Origin: SCRD01 sp046705285
Lineage (GTDB): Bacteria > Acidobacteriota > Terriglobia > UBA7540
Length of the DNA stretch: 10,702 nt
Assembly (NCBI GenBank): GCA_046705285.1
Contig: JBJKQK010000058.1
Location: 1 to 10,702, forward strand
Direction of reading: 5' to 3'
The translations under genes and the position numbers were made by a program. Shown piece by piece: positions 1 through 5,630 of the stretch. The notes under the pieces were generated by a model. That model had not been told where the DNA came from and did not search any database. It saw nothing but the letters and a program-made list of their open reading frames with translations. Within the stretch, counting starts at the first letter, position 1. Each line of letters opens with the position of its first letter.

Positions 1-456
1 CCTCTCCGCCGCAGCGGTACGACTGACCGTGGGCTCAATGCGTCTTGCCTCATCAGGACTGCAGGCCAGTGATGTTTGTGCCTGCATCTGGGAGAATACG
101 TTTCCGCCGCCCAGCCCTGCCTTCATAACCGATCCAAACAGCCCCTCGGTGGGAGTGGCCTCCGAGCTTTCGCTTTGGCGCGCATGCGGGGCTGCGGCGT
201 GCCCGTGTTTCGAGGCAAAGGGTGGTTTCGCGACCTTAGCCACCGTTCCGTGTTCCGAGAGCAGTTGGGCCGTCAGTTCGAGAAACTGCTGCGGGTTGGG
301 CGGGCCAAGGATCATCTGCCGACCGACGAAAAAGGTCGGTGTCCCCTTTACCCCGAGCGCCTTGCCATCGGCAACGTCCTCGCGAACGCGCGCCGCCATG
401 CGGCCCCTCCTAAGGCATTCGTCAAAGCGGTGCGTATCTAGGCCCAGCGTAGCAGC
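1..456 (-). pseudogene. C-terminal part of the VKOR-DsbA fusion, cut off by an amber codon, partial at window edge
   Basis: Reading the minus strand past the TAG at 457-459, the same frame stays open for 152 codons to the window edge and clearly continues the DsbA-like domain. It begins AATLGLDTHRFDEC, has the thioredoxin-fold cis-proline motif GTPTFFVG at about 319-342, and ends the fold with a helix near 262-300. A low-complexity tail containing KHGHAAAPHAR and a Gly-rich segment then runs off the window. The amber codon sits where homologues usually have an aromatic or basic residue in this helix, so one base change explains it. An ATG at 397-399 lies 6 nt after a perfect AGGAGG (406-411), so this half could be translated on its own, although without the CxxC active site. 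It is a decayed 3' half, a split gene, or a sequencing error; the sequence alone cannot say which. Confidence 0.7.
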
Positions 457-1365
457 CTAGCCTTCGAGCGCGGGCACACTCAGGTTCGACTGCTTCCTGT
501 AGAGCAGGCGCTCGGCCTCCCAGAATTTGCCCTGTTCCGCGGCACACTCAGAGGCCTCCGCTGCTTTTTCCGCTTGCGGATGGATGGACGGCAATGGAAA
601 CTCCCGGAAGACAAAGCGGATGCGGTTTCCATACTTTGCAAGTTCCTTCTTGAAGGCCTGTTGCGCCAAGCTGCACGCCGGGCACTCAAAATCGCCGAAC
701 TCAACCACGGTTACGGGAGATTGGAGGTCTCCGGTCGCGTGGCTATCCGGGCGGACCAGGCGCGCAGCGAGCGTCTGTGGCGCAGCCAGCTTCGGCGGCG
801 CGAACTCGCCCGAGTGAGAAAGGTGAACGAAAGCCGGAATTCCCGCCGCGAGCGCCAGAAGCAGCAGCGAGAACTGCCACCGCAGCGATCGCAGCGTAAC
901 GGCTAGGTCCGGCGGCGGGGAAGGCCGGGCAATTCGCCACGCTGCCAGCGGCAGAATCACGGTGGTCGAAGCGGCCGACACCATGCACCAGACACAGTAG
1001 GAATGCAGAACAAAAGCCTCGATGCCCGTCAGCACCAGAGAGACAACAAAGCCCACTGCGGCAATCAACATCGTCATCAGGCGAGCCCATCGGAAAATCG
1101 CGCTGCCACCCAGGGTTTCAGCAAAGGCCAGCAGCACAAGCACCGTGTACATGGCCGAGCCGAAGGCAGGTAGAGGCACTCCCCAAAGATGGGCGTAGGA
1201 ACTTGCCCGCACAACATCGCAACCCGATCCGATGCAGACCAGCGGGCGCGACGGAGAGGTATAAGCCCACCAGAGATAGAGCGAGGCGAAAAGTCCGACA
1301 AGACTTACAGCGAGAATAAGAATTTTGCGTGTGCCATCCATACGATGATGGGTCGACAGGGTCAT
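457..1365 (-). CDS. Vitamin K epoxide reductase (VKOR)-DsbA-like fusion, truncated by in-frame stop
   Basis: This is a membrane enzyme for making disulfide bonds in exported proteins: the VKOR part re-oxidises the attached thioredoxin-like domain and passes electrons to quinone. Visible features are a first transmembrane helix at about residues 14-34, the VKOR loop cysteines C44 and C49 (CIGSGC), further hydrophobic helices, the VKOR active-site CVWC at 123-126, another membrane helix at about 163-182, and a DsbA-like domain from about 212 with CPAC at 227-230. The ORF ends at 302 residues, before the cis-Pro segment, and the missing part lies in the same frame beyond a TAG. The start is ATG at 1365; the ATG at 1341 (MDGTRK) is an alternative, and neither has a strong ribosome site. 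The VKOR half may still fold, but the oxidase domain made from this ORF alone would be incomplete. It lies 65 bp after the thioesterase gene, behind a hairpin, so it is probably a separate unit. Confidence 0.85.
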   Translation of the reverse strand: MTLSTHHRMDGTRKILILAVSLVGLFASLYLWWAYTSPSRPLVCIGSGCDVVRASSYAHLWGVPLPAFGSAMYTVLVLLAFAETLGGSAIFRWARLMTMLIAAVGFVVSLVLTGIEAFVLHSYCVWCMVSAASTTVILPLAAWRIARPSPPPDLAVTLRSLRWQFSLLLLALAAGIPAFVHLSHSGEFAPPKLAAPQTLAARLVRPDSHATGDLQSPVTVVEFGDFECPACSLAQQAFKKELAKYGNRIRFVFREFPLPSIHPQAEKAAEASECAAEQGKFWEAERLLYRKQSNLSVPALEG

Positions 1366-1390
1366 AGGAAATTACCGCCGATTCCGGACT

Positions 1391-1418
1391 AAAACCTCAG
1401 CATGCCAGGCGAGGTTTT
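1391..1418 (-). terminator. Candidate hairpin terminator at end of the left operon
   Basis: AAAACCTC at 1391-1398 and GAGGTTTT at 1411-1418 form a perfect 8-bp stem with a 12-nt loop. The stem has A at one end and T at the other, so it could work in both directions. It starts 12 bp after the thioesterase stop on the minus strand and would end the leftward operon before the VKOR-DsbA gene. The T run is only four bases, so termination may be partial. Confidence 0.55.
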
Positions 1419-1430
1419 CGACGGGTCTTC

Positions 1431-1913
1431 TCATTTCGAAACTTCTTCGCGTTTTGCAAAAAGCATTGGTCTGGTACGCGTTGTGACTTCCAGAAAAGTG
1501 GCCCAGGCATGGGCCCGCTCCACACCAAGGCTATCCCTCAATTCCGCTTCCACCCGGGTATGGCGCTTCCGCTTTTCGACCACCCAGCCGCGAACCTTCA
1601 TCAGTTCGCCTGGGGCTACATGGCGCCGGAGCCTCACCTCCAGCCGGCAAGTGAAGGCGGGCCCGGCGGCTGCGGCGACGGCCTTGGACATGGCTTCGTC
1701 CAGCACCGTTGCAACGATTCCCCCATGAATGACGTCCTGATATCCCTCCCATTCCTTCCCGGGGATCCAGTCGGCCGTAACGCGTCCGGGTCCGTCAGCC
1801 CGGAAGCGAAGTTTCAAGCCGTGCGGATGGTCAGGGCCACAGGCAAAACACTCGGACTGCGTGTGGGGCGCAGAAGTTAGCACCTCTTCCTCAATGCTCT
1901 TCAAGCTTTGCAC
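1431..1913 (-). CDS. PaaI-like hotdog-fold thioesterase
   Basis: This is a 160-residue protein of the PaaI/hotdog thioesterase family, which hydrolyses acyl-CoA or related thioesters in the cytoplasm; the substrate cannot be read from the sequence. The N-terminal part has CFACGPDHPHGL (about 22-33), a signature common in this subgroup. The central helix carries the family's HGG (63-65) followed by LDEAM (71-75), whose acidic residues fit the catalytic position. A beta-rich second half follows. The start is GTG at 1911-1913 with AAGGAG upstream. That ribosome site overlaps the TAA stop of the preceding ATPase gene, only 14 bp away, so the gene is translated as part of the operon. A thioesterase is not part of the ORP locus as I know it, so it is probably a lineage-specific addition. 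Confidence 0.88.
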   Translation of the reverse strand: MQSLKSIEEEVLTSAPHTQSECFACGPDHPHGLKLRFRADGPGRVTADWIPGKEWEGYQDVIHGGIVATVLDEAMSKAVAAAAGPAFTCRLEVRLRRHVAPGELMKVRGWVVEKRKRHTRVEAELRDSLGVERAHAWATFLEVTTRTRPMLFAKREEVSK

Positions 1914-1927
1914 CGTGTGTCGACTCC

Positions 1928-2914
1928 TTAGGGTTTAAAACGTCCGGCAGGGCTGGCGACCGTCGAAGCAGCAGACCTGCGATTTTGCAGACTAGCTTCG
2001 ACTCCCTCCCAGAGGGCATAAATATCCTGGGAACAGCCATCCCGCTGAAGTTCAATGACCGCTTTCCGGAGACTCTGTGCCTCTGTCACAGCGCGGTCAA
2101 ACCGAACCCTGCCGGCAAGTCCCAGTCCCATTTGGAGGGCTCCTGATTCAATTCGCTCACAAATTTCCGGGTTGAGATCCCACTTGTTGACGCAAACCAG
2201 CGTTGGGATTCCGAAGTGCCCGGTCAGCTCCGCAACCCGCTCCAAGTCGTGAAGTCCGCTCAGCGTCGGCTCGGTTACCACCAGAACCAGGGACGCACCA
2301 GTGATTGAAGCAATCACTGGACACCCGACTCCCGGTGAGCCGTCGATAAGGAGAAGGTCCAGTCCGCGTTCCCCGGCAATCTGCCTGGCGTTTGTCCGCA
2401 CGGTGGAAACCAGCTTGCCCGAGTTCTCCGCCGCGATCCCGAGCCTGGCATGAACCATGGGGCCAAAGCGTGTCTCGGATATAAACCACTCGCCGTTCAC
2501 CACCGGGCCGAACTCGATGGCGCCTTCCGGGCAGAACCACGCACAGACGCCGCAACCCTCGCAGGCAAGCGGTTCCACCCGAAAGGTTTTGTCGATCACG
2601 CCGTCCCCAGGGCCATCTATATGGATGGCATCAAAACGGCAGACCTCACTGCAATTGCCACACGCGCTGCAATGTTCAGGCCGAATTCTGGCTCGGCTTC
2701 CTCCCGTGAAGGGCTCGCGGCGGAGGATACGCGGCTCGATAACCAAAGGCAGATCGGAAGCATCGACATCGCAGTCGGCTAGGACGGCGTTCTCTGCCAG
2801 CGCGGCAAACGATGCCACAATCGATGTCTTACCGGTGCCGCCCTTGCCGCTGATCACCACGAGTTCTTTGACCGCCGAACGGCCCGGGTTCTCAATGTTC
2901 ACCAGGTCGCTCAT
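1928..2914 (-). CDS. MinD/ParA-family ATPase with inserted 2[4Fe-4S] ferredoxin domain (DVU2103/DVU2104-type), second copy
   Basis: This is a cytoplasmic P-loop ATPase of the MinD/Mrp superfamily with a ferredoxin insertion, 328 residues long. The deviant Walker A GKGGTGKTS lies at about 24-32 and the switch-like DCDVDASDLP at about 47-56. Two complete C-x2-C-x2-C-x3-C motifs follow (CSACGNCSEVC and CEGCGVCAWFC), then LLLIDGSPGVGCPV, typical of this subfamily. Its start ATG overlaps the stop of the upstream ATPase gene (ATGA, 2911-2914), so the two are translationally coupled and probably act as a pair. In D. vulgaris the paired homologues of the orp2 operon were found in a complex with ORP and Mrp proteins; the same role here is inferred. 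The exact reaction is unknown. ATP-driven transfer or insertion of a metal-sulfur cluster is plausible, and a cell-division role has also been proposed for that complex. Confidence 0.92.
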   Translation of the reverse strand: MSDLVNIENPGRSAVKELVVISGKGGTGKTSIVASFAALAENAVLADCDVDASDLPLVIEPRILRREPFTGGSRARIRPEHCSACGNCSEVCRFDAIHIDGPGDGVIDKTFRVEPLACEGCGVCAWFCPEGAIEFGPVVNGEWFISETRFGPMVHARLGIAAENSGKLVSTVRTNARQIAGERGLDLLLIDGSPGVGCPVIASITGASLVLVVTEPTLSGLHDLERVAELTGHFGIPTLVCVNKWDLNPEICERIESGALQMGLGLAGRVRFDRAVTEAQSLRKAVIELQRDGCSQDIYALWEGVEASLQNRRSAASTVASPAGRFKP

Positions 2915-3792
2915 CGCCGGACCTCACCCTTTGAACTCATTGGTATTGCCGGATTGCCGTCTGACAGCCGGGCCAGCAGCGCCTCGATATGTTCACGGAA
3001 GTCCGGAAGGGCTTCGCAAGCAAGAACGCCGCGCGAGTAAGCCTCAGCCACCCGGCGGTCATCGGGGATTTCCCCCAGAATCTCGATCTCCTCGCGATGG
3101 CAGTAATCCTGGGTTTCCTTACTGCCGGAACCCGCACGGTTAACGCAAACACCATGCGGCAGCTCCAGGGCACGAACCATCTCAACCGCGAGTTTCAAAT
3201 CATTCAATCCGAAGGGAGTGGGCTCGGTGACCAGGAGCACGAAGTCCGAACCCTTGACGCTCTCAATCACAGGGCAGGACGTTCCGGGAGGCGAGTCTAA
3301 AACCACAAGCTCTGACCTGGGCGCGGCCGCTTTCACCTGCCGGATGACCGGTGTGCTCATGGCCTCCCCGATATTGAGCAGGCCCTGAACGAATACGACA
3401 GGCCCACTCTGGCCAGCTTCAATCCTGCCCGTCACCCGTAATTCCTCCGTGATTGCGCCGGGATGGCAAACCAGGGAGCAGCCTCCGCACGAGTGGCACA
3501 ACTCGGGATACAAAAGCACGGTTTCACCGATCGAGACAATCGCGCTGTACTGGCAGATCTCACCACACAGGTCACAGTGTGTGCATTTATTCATATCAAC
3601 GGCAGGATGCAGCCGTCCGACCGGAGCGCATGAAGTGATTTCCGGCTTAAGAAACAGATGGCCGTTCGGTTCTTCCACGTCGCAGTCGACATACGTGACG
3701 TCCCGCCCGTTGCGGGCGGCTACCCATGCCAGGTTGGTTGCAACCGTGGTTTTACCGGTCCCACCTTTGCCGCTGGCGATCGCAATTCTCAT
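2911..3792 (-). CDS. MinD/ParA-family ATPase with inserted 2[4Fe-4S] ferredoxin domain (DVU2103/DVU2104-type), first copy
   Basis: This is the first of two adjacent ferredoxin-ATPases, 293 residues from the chosen start. The protein begins MRIAIASGKGGTGKTT, with the deviant Walker A at 8-16, exactly where family members start. DCDVEEPNGH follows at about 36-45, then two complete 4Fe-4S motifs (CTHCDLCGEIC and CHSCGGCSLVC), and VLDSPPGTSCPV as the Walker B-like segment. A longer reading from GTG at 3834 exists, but it would start inside the 3817-3880 hairpin and adds a tail unlike the family. For the chosen ATG (3790-3792), AGGGA lies about 10 nt upstream, a usable but not ideal ribosome site. 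It is coupled to the second ATPase by an ATGA overlap. The pair shares architecture but differs clearly in sequence, pointing to an old duplication. Confidence 0.9.
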   Translation of the reverse strand: MRIAIASGKGGTGKTTVATNLAWVAARNGRDVTYVDCDVEEPNGHLFLKPEITSCAPVGRLHPAVDMNKCTHCDLCGEICQYSAIVSIGETVLLYPELCHSCGGCSLVCHPGAITEELRVTGRIEAGQSGPVVFVQGLLNIGEAMSTPVIRQVKAAAPRSELVVLDSPPGTSCPVIESVKGSDFVLLVTEPTPFGLNDLKLAVEMVRALELPHGVCVNRAGSGSKETQDYCHREEIEILGEIPDDRRVAEAYSRGVLACEALPDFREHIEALLARLSDGNPAIPMSSKGEVRR

Positions 3793-3816
3793 TCCGTGCA
3801 GTTCCCTTGTGTCCAT

Positions 3817-3880
3817 AAGGTATGGCCCGAGCACAGCCGCGCAAGACGCATTCCGCGCGCTCGGCTCGGGCCCGTACCTT
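3817..3880 (-). repeat. Long imperfect inverted repeat (intercistronic hairpin)
   Basis: The arms AAGGTATGGCCCGAGC (3817-3832) and GCTCGGGCCCGTACCTT (3864-3880) pair over about 16 bp with one mismatch and a one-base bulge. The 31-nt loop is itself GC-rich. It begins 7 nt after the DUF5320 stop on the minus strand. No T run follows in the direction of transcription, so a classic terminator is unlikely. RNA stabilisation, partial attenuation between the small genes and the ATPases, or a REP-like element are all possible. Confidence 0.6.
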
Positions 3881-3887
3881 GTCTTGT

Positions 3888-4241
3888 TTACTCCGGCTCG
3901 GTTTTGCTCTCCAGTGATTTAATCTGCTTGCGAATGTTTTCCAGCGCGCTTTCTAAATATGTAGCCTGACTTTTGAGCTGAGACAACTCATCCTCTTGGC
4001 TGGGCACGGCAAAAGCTCCTCGCCGCCCTCCAGATCTGCCGAATCCCCGCTGAAAGCCAGCCTGGCCGCTGGCACGGAACCTGTTTCTCTGTCGCCAGCC
4101 GCCGCCTCCGCGCCCACGGCCACCCCCTAAACCTGCACCGCGGTTCAATGAGCCCGGCGCGCTGGAACCACTACAAAAACCAGCACCGCGTCCTGTTCCG
4201 GGACCCTGTCCCGATGGACCTGTTCTATCTCCGAGTGGCAT
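3888..4241 (-). CDS. DUF5320-like glycine-rich protein with C-terminal coiled coil
   Basis: This is a 117-residue protein. Its opening, MPLGDRTGPSGQGPGTGRGAGFC, follows the MP.GD.TGP.G.GP.TGR..G.C pattern of the small DUF5320 proteins that commonly sit beside NifX-family and Mrp-family genes in anaerobes. Residues 24-75 are Gly/Arg-rich. The last 35 residues (from about 82) form a charged heptad-like helix (DELSQLKSQATYLESALENI), suggesting a coiled coil for oligomerisation or docking. The start at 4239-4241 is fixed by a strong AAAGGAGG about 7 nt upstream and by the family N-terminus; the frame is open further upstream to 4454, but that part overlaps another gene. Function is unknown. A scaffold for the ORP-type complex is a reasonable guess from position only. 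Confidence 0.85.
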   Translation of the reverse strand: MPLGDRTGPSGQGPGTGRGAGFCSGSSAPGSLNRGAGLGGGRGRGGGGWRQRNRFRASGQAGFQRGFGRSGGRRGAFAVPSQEDELSQLKSQATYLESALENIRKQIKSLESKTEPE

Positions 4242-4280
4242 TGTCAATCCTCCTTTAGCATTTATATTCGATCCTGTACT

Positions 4281-4373
4281 GTGGAACTGGCACACTGCCC
4301 GGTGGATGGCCTCGTTCCCTGCCTGTCCTGCCGAGCCATGCGCCTTCTTACCACAGTTCGGGCACAATCTGTA
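4281..4373 (-). other. Possible degenerate zinc-ribbon remnant between two genes
   Basis: In the same open frame as the DUF5320 gene but upstream of its start, the translation reads YRLCPNCGKKAHGSAGQ and then GNEAIHRAVC. This resembles the zinc ribbon ending the NifX protein at 4925-5533 (YCVCLNCGEKLPHTPGQPCNQ), but several cysteines are missing. No good start codon or ribosome site precedes it. It may be a relic of a duplicated ribbon, perhaps once the tail of the secreted protein gene ending at 4408. The rest of the 166-bp gap shows nothing else I recognise. Confidence 0.35.
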
Positions 4374-4407
4374 TCCACGCAACCCGGCAGCAGACAGACG
4401 CTCATCC

Positions 4408-4920
4408 TCAGCGCTGGGGGCCTCCAAACCCACCCCTGCCGTAGCCACGACCATATCCGCGGCCCCAGTTCCTGCTGCCCATTCCCCGGCCTGCCCATGC
4501 CGGAAAGCCCTGAGCGTTACGCAGGGTAAGGGTCTTGCCGTTCCTGCTCACCTCTCGCGCCACCAGAACGCTTGTTCCCTGGACACTTAGCTTCGAACCA
4601 GTCACACTCAGCGTGTCTCCTTTCCCAAAGCTGAAGTTGTTTTGCGATAGGAAGAGTGTTGGTCCCAGGCGAACGTCGTAGCTTCCCTGCTTTGTTTTCA
4701 GTGTCACGTGTGTGCCGCCCGACCAGCACGGATAAGCAACATGTTGGACTGCCTCAACGACCCCATGAGTAGTGATTTCTGTTGATGGATCGTAAAGGCG
4801 CCCGTAACCCATGCCTGGACCCATCTGGGGCCAAGCCTGCGTTACGGCTAGGAGCGTTGCAATAACGCCTCCGGCTAACGCCAATACCAGCTTTCGGTTG
4901 CAATCTCCTCTAGAAAGCAT
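4408..4920 (-). CDS. Small secreted beta-rich protein with Gly/Arg-rich tail, function unknown
   Basis: This is a 170-residue protein with a typical signal sequence: basic start (RGDCNRK), a hydrophobic stretch at about 11-27, and a possible cleavage after the Ala at 29. The mature part, about 45-140, alternates short beta-like strands (THVTLKTKQGSYDVRLGP, then KGDTLSVTGSKL) in a pattern reminiscent of an OB fold. It ends RNAQGFPAWAG, followed by a tail of GRGYGRGYGRGG repeats. I recognise the type as a recurrent hypothetical protein but know no function. The start has GGAG 9 nt upstream, and the stop of the NifX gene lies within that ribosome site, so it is cotranslated. An exported protein inside an otherwise cytoplasmic cluster is unexpected. 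Its Gly/Arg tail resembles the linkers in the flanking NifX and DUF5320 proteins. Confidence 0.85.
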   Translation of the reverse strand: MLSRGDCNRKLVLALAGGVIATLLAVTQAWPQMGPGMGYGRLYDPSTEITTHGVVEAVQHVAYPCWSGGTHVTLKTKQGSYDVRLGPTLFLSQNNFSFGKGDTLSVTGSKLSVQGTSVLVAREVSRNGKTLTLRNAQGFPAWAGRGMGSRNWGRGYGRGYGRGGFGGPQR

Positions 4921-4924
4921 CTCT

Positions 4925-5533
4925 TTATCTCCTTCCTTGAGACTGTGCTCGCGTCATTTTCAGCCCGCACTTCGGGCATGTCATCTGGTTGCATGGCTGC
5001 CCAGGCGTGTGCGGTAATTTCTCGCCACAGTTCAGACAAACACAGTAGTCGGCTGGTCCGCCAGCGAACGGGCCATCCACTCCGCCTGCTCCTCCTCCAC
5101 AGCGGCGGCCATGGCCGCCGCCTCTGGACCCGCGCCCAGCACCCATTCCAAAACCTCCTGGCATTGCGTATCTCCTTCCTCCCAAGCACCTGCGCTGGCG
5201 GTGCGCGCCTGGCATGCTGAACATTCTCTTCGCCAGTTTCCCGTTCAAATAGCCCGCCAGTACTTCTTCGACCGGTCCGCAGACGAATCCGATCACCTCA
5301 ACGCCCGATGAAGCCAAAGCGGCCTCAAGAGGCGCCGAGATCCCACCACAGATGAGGACTTTGGCCTCCAACTTCAGGAATTCGGCGGCGCGTGCCAGGG
5401 GATCAGTCCGCGTCAATTTGTGTTCCTCCCGCTGTCGTTCCTGCCCGTTCTCGATGTCAATGAGCAGAACACTCCCCGCCATGTCAAAAACGGGCGAAAC
5501 TCGACCTTGCCAGTGCGGGATTGCGATCCTCAT
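4925..5533 (-). CDS. NifX/ORP-family (dinitrogenase iron-molybdenum cofactor-type) protein with C-terminal zinc ribbon
   Basis: This is a 202-residue protein, first gene of the left operon. Residues 1-110 form a NifX/NifB-C/ORP-type domain that binds metal-sulfur clusters in relatives: it starts MRIAIPHWQGRVSPVFDMAG and has LICGGISAPLEAAL and FVCGPVEEVLAGYLNG. A Gly/Arg/His-rich linker (about 115-160) follows. The tail is a zinc ribbon with CLNC (166-169), C181 and CPKC (186-189), the arrangement commonly seen in these anaerobe-specific proteins. The start ATG (5531-5533) matches the family N-terminus; the upstream GAG-rich sequence is only a weak ribosome site. The sigma-54-like promoter lies immediately upstream. 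The domain does not imply nitrogen fixation: no nif structural gene is present. Involvement in a Mo/Cu or Fe-S cluster complex is inferred from the locus. Confidence 0.9.
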   Translation of the reverse strand: MRIAIPHWQGRVSPVFDMAGSVLLIDIENGQERQREEHKLTRTDPLARAAEFLKLEAKVLICGGISAPLEAALASSGVEVIGFVCGPVEEVLAGYLNGKLAKRMFSMPGAHRQRRCLGGRRYAMPGGFGMGAGRGSRGGGHGRRCGGGAGGVDGPFAGGPADYCVCLNCGEKLPHTPGQPCNQMTCPKCGLKMTRAQSQGRR

Positions 5534-5546
5534 CGCTCAGTCTCAA

Positions 5547-5565
5547 TGCACATTCAATTCCACAA
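5547..5565 (-). promoter_or_regulatory. Candidate sigma-54 promoter of the left operon
   Basis: The minus strand reads TTGTGGAATTGAATGTGCA, with GG (5561-5560) and GC (5549-5548) separated by exactly 10 nt as the -24/-12 elements require. TGG and TGCA match the consensus; the CACG part does not. The predicted start of transcription is near 5536, only 3-4 nt before the ATG, which would give a nearly leaderless mRNA. The two upstream palindromes are centred about 88 and 121 bp from that start, normal for a sigma-54 activator. No other GG-N10-GC occurs in this intergenic strand. Confidence 0.5.
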
Positions 5566-5617
5566 CTACAGACCATTCAAATGTCGAGCCATCGGGCCAC
5601 AATCAAGGATGCGGCTC

Positions 5618-5630
5618 TTGCAGGATGCAA
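5618..5630. promoter_or_regulatory. Palindromic operator TTGCA-N3-TGCAA, copy 1 (candidate OrpR site)
   Basis: TTGCA-GGA-TGCAA is a perfect 5-3-5 palindrome flanked by C on both sides. It overlaps the proposed orpR start codon (5625-5627), so binding could also repress orpR itself. Negative autoregulation is reported for the D. vulgaris homologue DVU2106. Confidence 0.6.

Noticed and set aside
2457..3143. Open frame of 228 codons on the plus strand across both ATPase genes
   Set aside because: It is antisense to two clear ferredoxin-ATPases and shows no domain of its own.
3793..3834. Longer start (GTG 3834) for the first ferredoxin-ATPase
   Set aside because: It starts inside the hairpin arm and adds 14 residues before the family's usual start.
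5352..5624. Upstream extension of the orpR frame
   Set aside because: It overlaps the divergent NifX gene by more than 180 bp and its translation has no similarity to the family N-terminus.
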